DNA of 64,000 nt from Adiantum capillus-veneris (GCA_014529385.2 CM043965.1:59922433-59986432), one strand, 5' to 3'; shown: positions 48,706 to 60,666, counted from the first letter of the stretch. The notes: a model not told the origin generated them from the letters alone. Numbers and translations are program-made.

Positions 48706-51579
48706 TCATGCGGACGGATGACGCGATGTCCAAACGCTGCCTTTTCGATATTTAGTTGCACTCCAAGCTTCATGGCCCAGGGACGCTCGCGAGTGTTTCC
48801 ACTTCTCGGATGTTGCAGTACAGGAAGCGTTGCGTAACTGCTTTGCTAACATCGATTCTCTTGCTTTCTCAATAGTACGAGTTCTCCCAAAGGTGTGCCT
48901 AAAAAACTGGTTAAACATCTCTTGGAGGTAGTTGGAGTGTGAACTACCACCACCATGCCGAGTATTCTTGAAGTAGACCCCTTTTGCTTGATAGTGGGAC
49001 TTCTCCATGCCTTGTGTACTCCATATATCAAGCGAACCATAGCGGTCCATGAAGTATGCACCATGCGCATAGAGAATGTGCTAAAACAACCAAAAAGGAG
49101 ATAAACGAATAGAAAAGTTGCATTTTCAAACATTGCATATGTATTAAGTCCGTTAAAACAAACCATGTAGTGTGTAATCTTGCTTTCAGACCATCCGTCC
49201 TTAGCGGCCATTGTGAATTCATAAAGCACCTTCTTGAACTTCTCTCGCTTCTCAACGGTGGTGCTTGAAAGATTCATCAATTGCACAACCTTTTGAAAGG
49301 ATGACCATACTAGCTTGCGTTGGTTAGCAACCTCCACATTGGGATCTTTGTCCGTCGTGCATGAACACAAATATTTCCATAACTCCCACCGCTTCTGACT
49401 TGCTAGATCGACACTTGCCTTGGATACCTGCATTGGAGACTTTGACATCCTCTTGAAAAATCGACGTGCCTTGGCTCCATTCATGGAAACCTTCTGTGCC
49501 ACCTCATATGTATTCTCCCTACAAGTCTCTGCTACAATGTTCACCCTTGATCGGTGACATCCAATCTCATTAAGGAGCGTCTCCACCCCCTGCAAGGAGT
49601 CTTTTGACCGTTGAAGGGGCTTCATTGTGAAAGCATAATCAATGTGATGCTTTAGGATCCTATCAAATATTCGCATAAATGCATGCAATGTACAAAAGTG
49701 AACATTGTTGAGGAAGAAGGGAATTATGGGGTTCCACCCAGGATCTTTGCTATCCCTATTGGGCACCTGCAGCATATCACATGAAAGAACCGAAGTTTGC
49801 CACTCCCTATTTATATGGTCATCATTATCTTCATCCTGACCTTTCACTTGAGTTGCTCGACTTGTCTTGTGCCCTTTCGTACAGAATGGACAGGGAAGTA
49901 AAGAATTTGCACCTTGTTTTCATCCAAGTATGCACTTTATGGTCTTTAGATCACCACCTAAATGCCATTCAACATCAAACTCCCCACGTCCTGGAACCAT
50001 GAGCTTCTCACCGTTTATTTGAGCTTTAATGACCTCTGTGACCCATGGGATTCTATTGAAAATCCATGCAAGGGCTTCATGTGTCTCTTTCGGAACTTCA
50101 ATTGCACCAAGCCACCATATATCCTTCTTTGATTGCACACTAAAAGAGGGTTTTTTCGCTTCACTCGAACTGCAAGATTGCTTGGAATAAGCTAGGGCTT
50201 CATTCATAAGCGTGATGCTCATTCTCTCCAACTTTCTCCCTTTAACAATTACACACTCATCCAACTTCAGCACGAACACAAGCTTGCCTTCAAGAACTGC
50301 CAACAACATAAAGCCTCAGAATGCTTGTTATGACACATCATAGAGCATGTAGGCAACTCTAAACTAACCTGCATCACTCAAATTGTAGAAAACAGCCATG
50401 GACTGCTGCAATCGTATCAAGTCCACAAAGATATTGTTGAATTTGGTGTAAATAAACCCTTAGGTCCGCAACACACTGCTAGAAACAGCACCGCTTCCCT
50501 TCCTGCGGCCCTTCCTTCCTTGTGATTTGCTACGGAGCGGCTGAAGAGGCATCGTGTCTTCAATATACAAGTAGTCCCCTAATCGGTGAACAACATCTTC
50601 ATTTGACACCTTCTTGGCAATCTGCACTCTGTGAGGAAGTGGGAATAGGTTTTTTGTGACTCCTCGACTTCTTAATGCATCTTTTAACACTTGATGTATT
50701 GCTTGATAGCCCTTGGTACTAATCCCAACAGCATCACAAATATCCTGAACATCTAGATCAGTGACAGTATTAGAAAAATCACTAAGAACTCTCTTAGTGA
50801 TTGCGTCTTTCAAGTGTTTTGCCTCTGGAGCATCAAGCATCCCAATAAAATCCTCTTTGTTGAAACAAGAACGAAGTAAAGTAGCCCTAGATTCCGCATT
50901 CTCGCCGCTGCACGTTTCTTGGACGAATTTCCTATTGCCCAAAACAACAATGATGAGCCGTATTAGACTTAAACAACATGAGGGACAGAACATGTTACCT
51001 CATAGCTGTCACCCTTCGTTTTCTTGCACCTCCACGTGGTGCAAGAGTCTGAATTTCGGAGAACTCTCGTTTCCTCACCTTACCTCCCATGGCAGTACTC
51101 TTCATGTGTGAAAGAGTATCCTCAAGCTTTTTAATTACATTTTCCTTGGTTGTGATGGTGCTCTTTGCCTCCTCAAGCGCACTAGTAGCTGTTTGCATCT
51201 GATCTTGAAGATTGTGGAAACTCCCATTGAGCAACTGCCAATGAGGCAAGTAGATCTCGGACCGCGCAATCTCATGTTTGTTGAGTCTCTTGCAGTAGCC
51301 CAACAAACCTTGCTCTCCATTTCCAACGTATTGCAACAGTGATGGAATGTTTGTAAAAGACAGATGAACATTGAGAGAAGGATCCTTTGGATACAAGCAT
51401 CCGTCTGTCCAGAGATCCACATTCTTCTCCCCTTGAGCGCGGCGTTCGTTGGCTGAAGGTAATGTACCCAAGCATGTTTTCTTTGTCGGAACATACTCTT
51501 GAGGTAGGCGTAGGAAAAGCCCTGGAGACCTACCGCGTGAAGAGCTTGCTAGGACATTGGTCACGTCGTCAAGATGCAT
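48706..51579 (-). pseudogene. Putative transposase of the H3-bearing element (GDLK…CPFC…STQGMEKSH type)
   Basis: Exons 51579-50999, 50931-50369, 50296-49164 and 49080-48706 join in one frame of 884 codons with GT-AG introns of 67, 72 and 83 bases. The frame is broken only by TAA at 50462-50460 and TGA at 49922-49920. Exon 1 ends in a coiled-coil-like helix (TSALEEAKSTITTKENVIKK) and a basic patch. Later blocks are WHLGGDLKTIKCILG, then GANSLLPCPFCTKGHKTSRA just after the TGA (TGG to TGA would fit). Further on come FFLNNVHFCTLHAFMRIFD and MDRYGSLDIWSTQGMEKSHY…NTRHGGGSS. The order GDLK, CxxC, LHxxxRIxD and a Gly/Gln/Glu block recalls uncharacterised transposase-like proteins of eukaryotic DNA transposons. 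I infer an RNase-H-fold nuclease, but did not recognise a named family. Its stop lies 142 bases upstream of the H3-like ATG, on the same strand. Confidence 0.65.
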
Positions 51580-52616
51580 TGTAGGATGGAGCTTGAAGGA
51601 TGGAGAGATAGAGCTTGTAGGATGGAGAGATGGAGCTTGAAGGATGGAGAGATGGGTGTGTAGGTGCAGCAGCAGGTGCAGGTGCAAGGGGGATGGGTGT
51701 AGGAGAGGAGCTTAGATTAGGAGGGAAAGTTTTCAATTTTGGGGGGAATTTCCTTCCTAAAAGTTTGGAGGGAGTCAAAAAATGTTGAATTTTGAGTAAT
51801 TTAACTTAAAAATCTTTTTTTTATTATGTGTATATGTTGGGGGTACTTTTTAGGGGGGAATAGAGTTTTTTTGAAAGTTTTTGAAAAAAGTCATTTTTTT
51901 GACCTCTTTGACCCATGGATTTGCTTAGGTGGCATGGGAGAGTTAAGAGGCCACTTACAAGTTGGCCAAAAAGTTAGAGAGAGAAGACCCCCTACCCCCC
52001 TACTTTTCAAATGGTTTACCCCCCCCTTCCCTACTTTTTAAATGGTTCCCCCCCCCCCCCCCCCCTAGGGGTCAAAGGTGGAGGAGATCCTACCAAAATA
52101 GCCCCATTCAAAGCCTTTGTCCCCCTTAATCTTGGCAGGCTTCCTTTAAATTAGGGATTCTTACAAGGCCCATGGAGAGTCCATTTTTTTCCTAATGAGT
52201 GCTAATTTTGGCCAAAAAATAGGATTATGCAATTTTTGTAAATTGGTCATAACTTTCAATTTTAACACTTAGCTCTCCCTACAAGCATCAAAACATGTTG
52301 AGAACTATGAAGGCCTAACCTCTAGCTATCTAAACCTCACAAACATGATGTTTAGAGTGGTATAGTTGCCAAAATTTGAAAAAAAGCCAAAAACAGGACC
52401 CGTTTTTTCACACAGTTTAGGTTCAAAAATGTTGTGCAAGAGTAAGGTTAATGGTGAGATCGATACTCCAAAAAAAAATGCTATGTTTTTTTCACCTCAT
52501 AAGGCAACTTTGTGGATATATAGCACCTAGAAATTCATTTTCATACTCTTCAAATAATTCAAGCAAAATGGTCACTTAATAGGACACAAAAGTGTCCAAG
52601 GATATAAAAGTGTCCT
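51580..52616. other. Right subterminal region of the H3-bearing element
   Basis: It contains a short minisatellite (GGATGGAGAGATGGAGCTTG-type units, about 51588-51655) and a C tract at about 52049-52065. Blocks here are inverted relative to 42.6-42.9 kb. Just inside the terminus it holds a GGACACAAAAGTGTCC palindrome (52582-52597). No gene seen. Confidence 0.6.
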
Positions 52617-52635
52617 GTTATCATTCTAGTGTTAA
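52617..52635. other. Right terminal inverted repeat and TTAA
   Basis: GTTATCATTCTAGTG (52617-52631) followed by TTAA (52632-52635). Confidence 0.65.
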
Positions 52636-52697
52636 AATAGATCATAAAGAGACTGTCCTTGAAAAAAGTGAAAAAATTGGTTCATTTCAAGCCTGAA

Positions 52698-53860
52698 GTA
52701 AATAATCGCGATTATTAACTTTCAACTCAGATTTGACCAAGGCTCATACCATTGACTCATTGCCTATGTACAAACAACTTTTGTAAAGGCACAAAAGATT
52801 TGGATCACCAAACTGACAAAAAACTGGGTAAAAACTAAAGTTTGTACTGACTTTTTGAGTCTTGAGTGTAAATTGGGAAAAACATTATCCAAACTTGTTG
52901 AAATTTGATTCATAGGCTTATATTGATTTGATAAACATGTGTACATGGTCACTTGACAAAAAAGATGCAAAAAGTTGCCAGCAGTAAATAATCGTGATTA
53001 TTTATATCTATCCCATTTTTCAACTTTTTTGACCAAGTCAGCATATCACTAGCTTTACCATGTTATAATAAGCCCACAAACCAAATTTAGTAAGATTTGG
53101 ATCATTGGATTGAAAATTGTGACTAAATTTGCAAAGTCAGTCTGCGGACATAAAATTGATGACCATTTGACCAAAACTTGTCCAAACTTATTGAAACTTG
53201 GCTAGAGACCTTAACCTAAGATGCTTAATAGATTTGTGTCAAAGTTGGGACAAAAATGTACAAAAATATAGCTGGAGTAAATAATCGCAATTATTTACAC
53301 ATGCTTCAAAAAGTGAAAATTTTGCATGTTTGAGCATACGATAAGGTCAAGCATATCAAGTAGACCACCGAAATCAATTTTGGTGAAATTTGGATCACAA
53401 AAGTGAGACTTCAGCCAGATTCTGGAAATCAGAGTCTGCAGACACGAAACAGTTGATAAACTTGAACAGATTTTTTCCAAACTTGATGAAACTTGTCCAT
53501 GGACTTTAACAGGTTGTATACTTGCCAAACCTAACCAAAAATTACAAAGAATTGACAAAGGTAAATAATCACAATTATTTACTACTACTACATAGAGCCA
53601 TCATTGTTTACTTTTAAACTTGTACAGTGTTAGACCAGCAGAATACAAGGCCACTGGGCAATTTTGGGTTCAATCGGATTCAAATTGGTACATGTTCACT
53701 GAGTTTCCAACTGCAGATTAATCCTTTGATTTTTTGCAAAAGTCGGATTTGAAAGTCAATTGCTGACTCCCATAGCTTGATTTGAAGTGATACACATAGA
53801 CCAATCACTATGGTTAGAAAAAAAATTATACAGTCGTTGTGAAATAATAGCTAACTTTAT
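52698..53860 (+). repeat. Palindrome array 1, ~287-bp period
   Basis: 22-bp palindromes with arms GTAAATAATC and GATTATTTAC around a GC/GT/AC-type centre lie at 52698-52719, 52984-53005, 53277-53298 and 53561-53582. A degenerate fifth copy starts near 53839. Spacings are 286, 293, 284 and about 278. Between them each unit repeats diverged text such as CCAAACTTGTTGAAA and GATTCATAGGCTTA. The array ends about 250 bases before an open frame resembling the N-terminal part of the gypsy relatives, so it looks like a retroelement leader. Confidence 0.85.
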
Positions 53861-54091
53861 CAACTTTATACAGGAATGAGGTTGCAATTTAAAAGGAATC
53901 GGTAGCTTGACAAAAAGTTGCAATCGAGTCAAGTGGAAATTGACAACAAGTCAATCCAAAGGTAAATACTCTATCCAGGGCTTCACCAGTCTTTATGAAC
54001 CTTAGATCTGATCGTGTACTAGGAAATTAAGGCATATTCTGAGAAACCTCCAGTAGAGTATCCACCGAAGAAAGCGTAAATCAAGGCAATT

Positions 54092-54590
54092 CCTTGTACA
54101 CTATTCCGGAAGAAGTCTCAGGCACTTTATATGATTCGACATCCGAAATGTCTTCTTATTTAACTCACTCAGAAACCAAAACGACAATGCGCTATATACA
54201 TATACTCACTCAAAAACCGAAACGACAATTCGCTATAATCATATACTCACCTTTTATAACACTAATCGCCATGGAGCTCAGGTTTACCTGGATCCTAACA
54301 AAGAGTACACTATTCGCATTGATGACCATGGTATTGAGTTTGAAGAAGAAATGAGGGTAAACAAACAAGGAAAAATGTACATATATTAAAACGGAACTCA
54401 GTATTTACAAGTTGAAAACCTTGACGTGATAGACAAATGGGGGTTAGAAGTAAACACCATAATCCTAGATATGTCAGCGAAAGAAGGCCCACCAACTTTA
54501 GATTTTGAGGGATATGATCAAGTAGATTTTGTTGCGGGAACGACTCACACACCCATGAAGTGCATGCAAACACTACCTAGATCAACATAA
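54092..54590 (+). pseudogene. Fragment of a retroelement 5' ORF, unassigned
   Basis: Two shifted frames read YTIPEEVSGTLYDSTSEMSS and, from about 54270, AQVYLDPNKEYTIRIDDHG then EFEEEMRVNKQGKMYIY. A stop follows at about 54388, then NGTQYLQVENLDVIDKWGLE. No domain was recognised. Its place after palindrome array 1 mirrors the ORF start after array 2 at 62.3 kb (EGLYRYIDDNEVNLYRFSDP, VVDKYGQEYRVVE), which suggests the same family in plus orientation. A 41-bp direct repeat (ACTCA.AAACC.AAACGACAAT) lies at about 54165-54245. Confidence 0.4.
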
Positions 54591-54959
54591 TGTCAATCAA
54601 GGACACAGATGACACGATAGGCACAAGGAGGAAATCTCTTTAGCTTGTCAGGCTGAGACCATCCTACACATACAACACTCTGGAAGGCCAACTATACCAC
54701 AATCAAGAACCTCACTGCTCTCAACTACACCACCTAGCCACATACACACATACGGAAGGTAACTCACCTAATCATGCCAAATTCATACGAAAATTAAGGA
54801 ACACCATCCCCTCACTAGGGTACACCTGTCCCTAAGCCTCTACACTCAAAACCCTCACTCTAAACCCATCCCCGGAAAACGCATAGGATGACAGAGCAGA
54901 ATTTTGAAAGTGCCCGAAACTGAAATTTATGAGTACCTATGCGTAGCTTATGTCGCCAC

Positions 54960-55489
54960 GATTCTATAGACTACTAGCACACAAAAAACAAAAATCGTTT
55001 GATACACTTACGGCCACAAATAGCTCGTAGATGCATCGGCGTGTGTGCTTCGTCTCGCGTGGAATGCTTGGGGTTGTTGCGTAGCTCTCCTCGAGCCTAC
55101 AAGAATGGTGCAGTCGGATCTCCAATGTGTTGAGCGAGCCGGGCATAGCTAGAGGATAAAGCTCACGCTCACTCTCTTTCTCTCTCACACACAGTAGACG
55201 GCAGTGCTAAAGTTTTGATTATGATTAAAGTCTTCCCCCCTTTACAAAATGACCTAGGTACCTTATATACTAAGGCTACCTAAGGTTTAACCAAAAATGG
55301 GGTTGAAAGGGTCAAATGGCTTTGTATTTACAATCTGGAAGTGCCATTGCACCCCGGCTTCTGAAACTAGAATAACTACTCATTACAAATGACGTTCATA
55401 GCCATAATCCGCAACATTTCATAACTCGCAAAAGATAAGACTTTGGTACTAAACTTGAGTTATGTTGTGTTGTTGACCTAGCGGTCAAC
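54960..55489 (-). repeat. Candidate LTR of a minus-strand retroelement
   Basis: On the minus strand AAGGGGGGAG (polypurine tract, 55499-55490) is followed by TGTTGACCGCTAGGTCAACA. A TATATAAGG box lies at about 55272-55264, and a CT-rich transcribed part near 55190-55170. The far border is not defined. No matching second LTR is in the window. Confidence 0.5.
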
Positions 55490-55499
55490 ACTCCCCCCT

Positions 55500-57480
55500 T
55501 CCACGTTCATGTCGTCCCCGACATGACCTGATTGTCGATGGCGATGTGGTCTTTGCTTTCGTTTTGGCTTCATCTGTTGTACTGCTTGTAACTTTGTCAA
55601 ACCACAACAAGAACTATGATTCATTAGAGTGGACATCTATCATCATAACCATTCATCTTTTGAGATCCTCTGATTACTTTTATGTCTGCTCTTCTTCATT
55701 GGGGACTTCTTTGTTCCTGTGAAATCATGTTGTTAGTGTTGTCTGCAGCTTTGTCATTGTAGGCCATTCTTCGACTCGCCATTGAGGAGAAGTATGCTAT
55801 GATCTGAAATTGGTGCTCCAATTCATTTGTCAATTTATTTGAGTAGCATTTCCTTATTGTTGATGTAGAAGGAATATGTACAAGAGGATGGTGATAGGTG
55901 TCTGGATGACCAAAGGGAAAAGAAAACCCGGATGGGAAAAGAAATGCCTTTGGTATACGCTCTTATTGGAGTTGAGCAGTTGAACGTGAAGTACATGTTC
56001 ATGAAAGGTGAGTTCTTGGGTGAAACATGGAAAGAGTGCCTGATGCAAGTGACAATTATGGGACACTCTATATGCATATGAGAAATTTGTCACCAAAAGC
56101 ATGCAATGTGAAAGAAGGAGATGATGGGTGTTTCGAGGAATAAATGTAGCACATGTGACATCAAAAGATGTCTCAATAGCTTCCACCTTTCCAAGAAGGG
56201 TTGTCGATGTAGAAGTTTCGCCACTCGTATCTCACTGTGGTTAATATGTGAGTGTCTTTTGGACCTTCTTCGTCACTTCACCAAACTTAAGTAATTAGAC
56301 TTCGACTCTTTTGCTCACCTATACCAGCATGAGCGACACAACGTAAATATGCTCAACTCTTCCAGCTTGAGCAATACCTAGAATAGCTAAGACGCTTAGA
56401 CCACAGAGAATATTACTTGAAGCTTTGGGACTAACACCTCACTCATTTTGTGGCTTAGCTACTCGACTCTGACTTGTATGACTTGTCGGTTGCATGTTGA
56501 CATTGCTTTGTGACAAGTTCTTCGGCTGTTGTAGTGGCTGCTAAGACATACTTCGTGAAGTTTCATCGTTTTCCTATACCTTCTTCTCTTTGTAGTGCTC
56601 AGGCCTCTCGTCAGTCTTTTCTTCATGTGGATTATGGAAATTTTTTATTTTCTCTTAATAATAAACAAAGAAAATCCTAAAACAACTCAACAAAAGAAAA
56701 ATCATTCAAATAGAAATCTAAATGCTATGTACAGTATACACATGTCCCTAGGGGCTCATATATGGATTTTGTCCCCATACTCCTCTGTAACACTACTATG
56801 AGGGCATATACTTTAAATTTCGTCAAACAATTATCACAATAAAACGCAAAAATTCAATGCATCTCACAAAACATTGCCCTCTAATAGTCATAATGTTAGG
56901 TCCGCATTCAGAATGCCTCCCCCCGTCCTATTTGGAGTCATCCTTTACGACAGGGTATCGCAAAGGGTATGTGTTGTGCTTGGGAAATTAAAAGTTGTGC
57001 CTATGCAGGCCTTGTAATGTAGCCCTATTATGCATACACAGTCAATGCATGGAAAAGATTTATGTTGTGCAAGATGTGGGTATAAGCAATTTGCTTATTG
57101 ACATTTGTTGGTGAGGCTTCCTATTCTAAGCAATGTAATGGTTTTTGAAGCTCCTGTATCGTTGCTTAATTGAAGCGACTTGCTCTCTTCTAATTGTACT
57201 GTAATCGTAGGAAGAATTGTAAGAATTCAAGCGGCGATGCACTGACAGCAGTTTTGTTGTTCTTCTTTGGGACCCATTTCTTTGCGATTATTGGCTGTTT
57301 TGTTGCTGGCTCTCATTTGGGAACCCATACTTGCCAGTGCTTCGTTTGTGTTTGAAGAGACTTCTTTGGGATCCACCTTTTTGGTATGTGAGTCAATAGT
57401 GGTCTTTGCTTCAGCCCTTGTACGCTTGGTTGGGGATGGGATTCAGGCTTTGAAAGTTGATACTATGGTTGTTTTGGAAT
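55500..57480. other. Retroelement-derived non-coding stretch
   Basis: Sequence next to the polypurine tract should be the 3' internal part of a minus-strand element, but I could not recognise a coding domain. The short frames on either strand are unconvincing. Confidence 0.45.
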
Positions 57481-58066
57481 CTAAATGAATTCCTGACTTT
57501 TTTGTGCTTGAATCAACTTCGGTGGAGACCAAACCTGAGTTGTGAAAACTTGCAATTTTGTGATATTCTTACCCGTTCGTGCATGCTTTCCTTGTTTTTG
57601 TTTTGGTGTTGGATCTTGTGATCTGTCATTAGAGATCCTTGTCTTCTTGATCCATATCTTTTTTTGGCCGATCTGGCTTTTTGGTATCCAGATTTGTCGA
57701 CTCTTTTTGACTTTGACTTGTTGTCCTGTTCTTTTGACCTGACATGGTTGTTGCTGAAGGGGTTGGTGATAGTGATGGCCTGAGTTGATGATAGGGGATG
57801 TCGTAAGATTCATCACTATCGCTACTATCCTCAGCAAGGTTGACTTCTTGTACTTCCCCTTGATGTTTTGGCTGGTAGTGGAAAGTTACTGTCTGTTTGC
57901 TCGTGGTTGGTAGTTTCTTGGAGGACTTTTCTAGCCCATTGATTAGAGCATTGTTAGCTCGTTGCTCTGGTCGTATTCTTCCTAGCTGAGTCTTTGCATC
58001 CTTATTAGGAGCCATGTATGAGGATGCTTGTGGTGGATGTGTCTTCAAGAGGACTTTGGAATCCAC
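57481..58066 (-). pseudogene. Lys/Ser-rich polyprotein linker after the protease
   Basis: Overlapping frames such as MAPNKDAKTQLGRIRPEQRA…NNALINGLEKSSKKLPT, then an acidic DSSDSDESYD, then a Ser/Lys/Gln-rich end. Low complexity and no domain seen. It probably corresponds to the spacer between protease and RT in intact relatives. Confidence 0.4.
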
Positions 58067-58294
58067 TTTTGATGCACTTTATTCGTGTAGCGATGACATT
58101 GATTCCCGGGTTGTTGATCTTCTTGAAGCTCGAAGTGTTCTACAGAGTCATAGAACTCGTCGTCTTCTTTTTTTTTTTAATTTCCACATTTCTTTGTTTG
58201 CTCCTTATTTCGAGAGCTTGTTGATGTCTGGTTCTCTTCGTTTTCCTGGATTACACTCACTGCAAAATAAGGAACGACATCATAGCCATTTTCA

Positions 58295-60157
58295 TCACAA
58301 AACTTTGTTGTGGGAGCATCCTCCACGGCACACACGTCCAGCCAAGATGTGTTCCCATCCAAAAGGCTCTAACTCTTCTTCAGGAAATGGTTCTGGGATA
58401 TAGTCCATATCCTCTATAACCCGCTCTAGGATACATTCCTCAAGTTTCAAGCTGCCACATTGTGAAGCTCCACACATCCATAGTTCTTTAGGCTTACCTA
58501 ACGAAGCTGGAAGTTCTGATCCTACTACTGTGGCAGAATCAAACTCCTCAACCGGTGTTCTCGTCACATCCCTATAGCTATGGTCCCTCAAGTTTATCTT
58601 TGTTATGGTTTCCATATGTCTCAAGTATATATGGTCATAACCCCAATCTTGGACCATTTTCAATTGTCGCATGAATGGTCTTCCCAGAATGATGTCATAG
58701 TTGTTCTTCTTGCCAAAGTCAACAACAGCAAAAGTGTGTTCATATTCAATTCCACAAGAAGTAACAAGTACTTTTTCTAGCAGTACTAGGGGCTTTTCCT
58801 TGTGTCCGTTTGCAAGCTGCAAGGTCATTCATGTGGATATCAAGGCAGGTTTTCCCCATTTTTTCCAAACCTCTTTGGTTGCAATGGCCACACCAGCTCC
58901 ACTGTCAAGGATTGCCATGGTTTTTACATTATTGAATTCCATAGGAAGGGTGGTGTTTCCATATTCTCCCTCGTAATACTCGCCTACCTTGTTTAATGGC
59001 ACTGGCCTAGTATTTAGTTGAGGCATTTCAAGCTCTTTGATGCCTTCCTCGATTTGAGTCATTGGGGTTTTTACACCAAATTTCTCTAGACATTTACCCA
59101 CATTAGCCCACATGTTTGGTCTTATTCTGAGCAACTCGGCTAACATTATTGTACAGGTGACTGGGGTAGATAGAATATCTAGTAGCCCCTTTGAATCGAT
59201 GGCCTTGCTGGGAGACAGTCTCTGTGATGGGACTGCAACCACATCTGACTGGGTATCGTACTCTCCCATGTAGGACGGTAGTGTTCTTAGCAAATGGGGT
59301 TGACTATCCATAGATTGTACAGATCCTTTGTCGCCCCAATACGATCGCACGTCTAGATTCATTTGAGATCCAGTCTCAAATTCCTCTATTGGTGGTAGAA
59401 ACACTCCTCGTTCATCACCAGTCTTGTCTACTCGTCTTCTTAGGTCATTGGCTTCATTGGCCTCTTTGACTTGTTTCCACAATTTGTCAAGACCATATAT
59501 CTCTTTACAATCCTCAGGTATAGCTTGGTGAAATGAGTTATCCGTGGTATTCAGTACTATCCTTGGTTCTAATGCTGGGTCTTTGAGGTTTGGTCTATGC
59601 TTATGACTAGAATCTGGCTCTTTTAGTTCTTGGTTTGGTGGGATTACTTGTGTAGGTATGACACGGATCACATCCTCAGGTTTTGCAACTGGTGGTTCTA
59701 GTAAAGCTTGGCCTGTTTGAATCATTTTCTGGCACATTTCAAACCTTTGCTTTTCTAGTTTCGCATAGGGATATATCATCCACCTGTGTTCTTGGGTTTG
59801 TTTTTTTTTGAGCCTCACATCATAGGCTTTCAAGAGGGCATCTAATGTCTCATTAACCTTCTCTGCCAACATAGATCCTCCTGAACTAGCACATCTCAGT
59901 TTCTCATCCTTGGATGGTTCTTCTAGAGGTTTAACCATCTGTGTAAGAGAAGGTGTAAGAGAAGGTGTTGTTTTATCCTTTTCCTCATGTTGTTTTATCT
60001 TCTCCTCAGCTTCGGTAAGCTTCTCAGCTAGGGATTTTTTCTCTCGTTCCCTACGTGCTTTCATCCTAGTCTTTCTAGCTTTCCAACTATTTCGTTTGCT
60101 CTTGGTTTTCTGACTAGGTGCATCTGTCTTTGGTCCATCATCTGTCTTTGGACTCAT
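58295..60157 (-). pseudogene. Gypsy pol N-terminal part with DSG protease
   Basis: A 442-codon frame (60157-58829) starts MSPKTDDGPKTDAPSQKTKS and contains a Lys/Glu-rich coiled coil (RREREKKSLAEKLTEAEEKI). It ends in the protease active site AILDSGAGVAIATKEVW. A TGA at 58829-58831 separates it from the next frame (58828-58295), which is in phase and holds VVDFGKKNNYDIILGRPFM. With that stop ignored, the retropepsin is complete, with the DSGA site and ILGRPF block. Retropepsins mature Gag-Pol. No RT follows, so the element is truncated. Confidence 0.8.
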
Positions 60158-60377
60158 GTCACTTTCCGTGTTCTTTGTCTCTGGATTCTCATCAACTTTC
60201 TTTTGATCTTGTGCTCGTAACTACTTGAACTGGTACAACATTTTCATTTTCTGAGCTACTAGGGAGCTGAACAATCCCTAATACATTTGTCGTAATTTTC
60301 CTGATTTGGTTTGGTTTTTCGAGAAATCGGGGATCAAGTGAGTGATGCCACACTCAAGACAATAGGCATTTACTTCA

Positions 60378-60666
60378 GGGTGAAAGCATGTTAACCTGTC
60401 GCGCTTTTTGTGCTAGTTAGTAGTTTCAAGTTAGCACATCTTCAAAAAGTTGGGCGTCCGGTAATTTTTTTTACAAATGATATCAAAATTTATCGGAGGT
60501 TGTACATTTGGATTCCTTGTTTCAAGTGCTTTCTATTGATATATCATATGTCATAGATCTTGGAGATGTAGCTCAAGTTATTGTACTAGTTAGCATATGT
60601 CAAAATTGTGCTAGTTAGCATTGTCCGGGACATGAAAAATCATGACAGGTTAACATGCTTTCACCC
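60378..60666. mobile_element. 289-bp MITE inserted in the gypsy gag-pol region
   Basis: GGGTGAAAGCATG…AACCTGTC (60378-60400) and its perfect 23-bp complement (60644-60666) form terminal inverted repeats. Inside are repeated GTGCTAGTTAGCA-type motifs. The insertion separates HTEITK from NAYCLECGITHLIP of the knuckle region on the minus strand. A clear target duplication is not visible. Confidence 0.85.

Larger units (their letters stand above)
40498..52631. mobile_element. TTAA-flanked, histone-H3-bearing DNA transposon (~12 kb)
   Basis: The left end CACTAGAATGGTAAC (40498-40512) matches the complement of the right end (52617-52631) at 14 of 15 bases. Both ends then carry AGGACA…AAAAGTGTCC motifs. 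Further inward, inverted blocks pair again: AGGAAAAATATGGACTCTCC (about 42657) with a near-complement near 52180, and a G tract (42826) with a C tract (52049). The interior has two plus-strand and two minus-strand genes. Flanking DNA rejoins exactly: the 13 bases left of TTAA plus the bases right of the element restore one unit of the palindrome array, with the same 79-base distance to the palindrome. The TIR resembles CACTA elements, but the TTAA duplication does not. The family is unassigned. Confidence 0.7.

Noticed and set aside
54092-54590. Endogenous pararetrovirus fragment
   Set aside because: The words considered do not match a viral domain, and the position after a palindrome array fits the local gypsy leader better.
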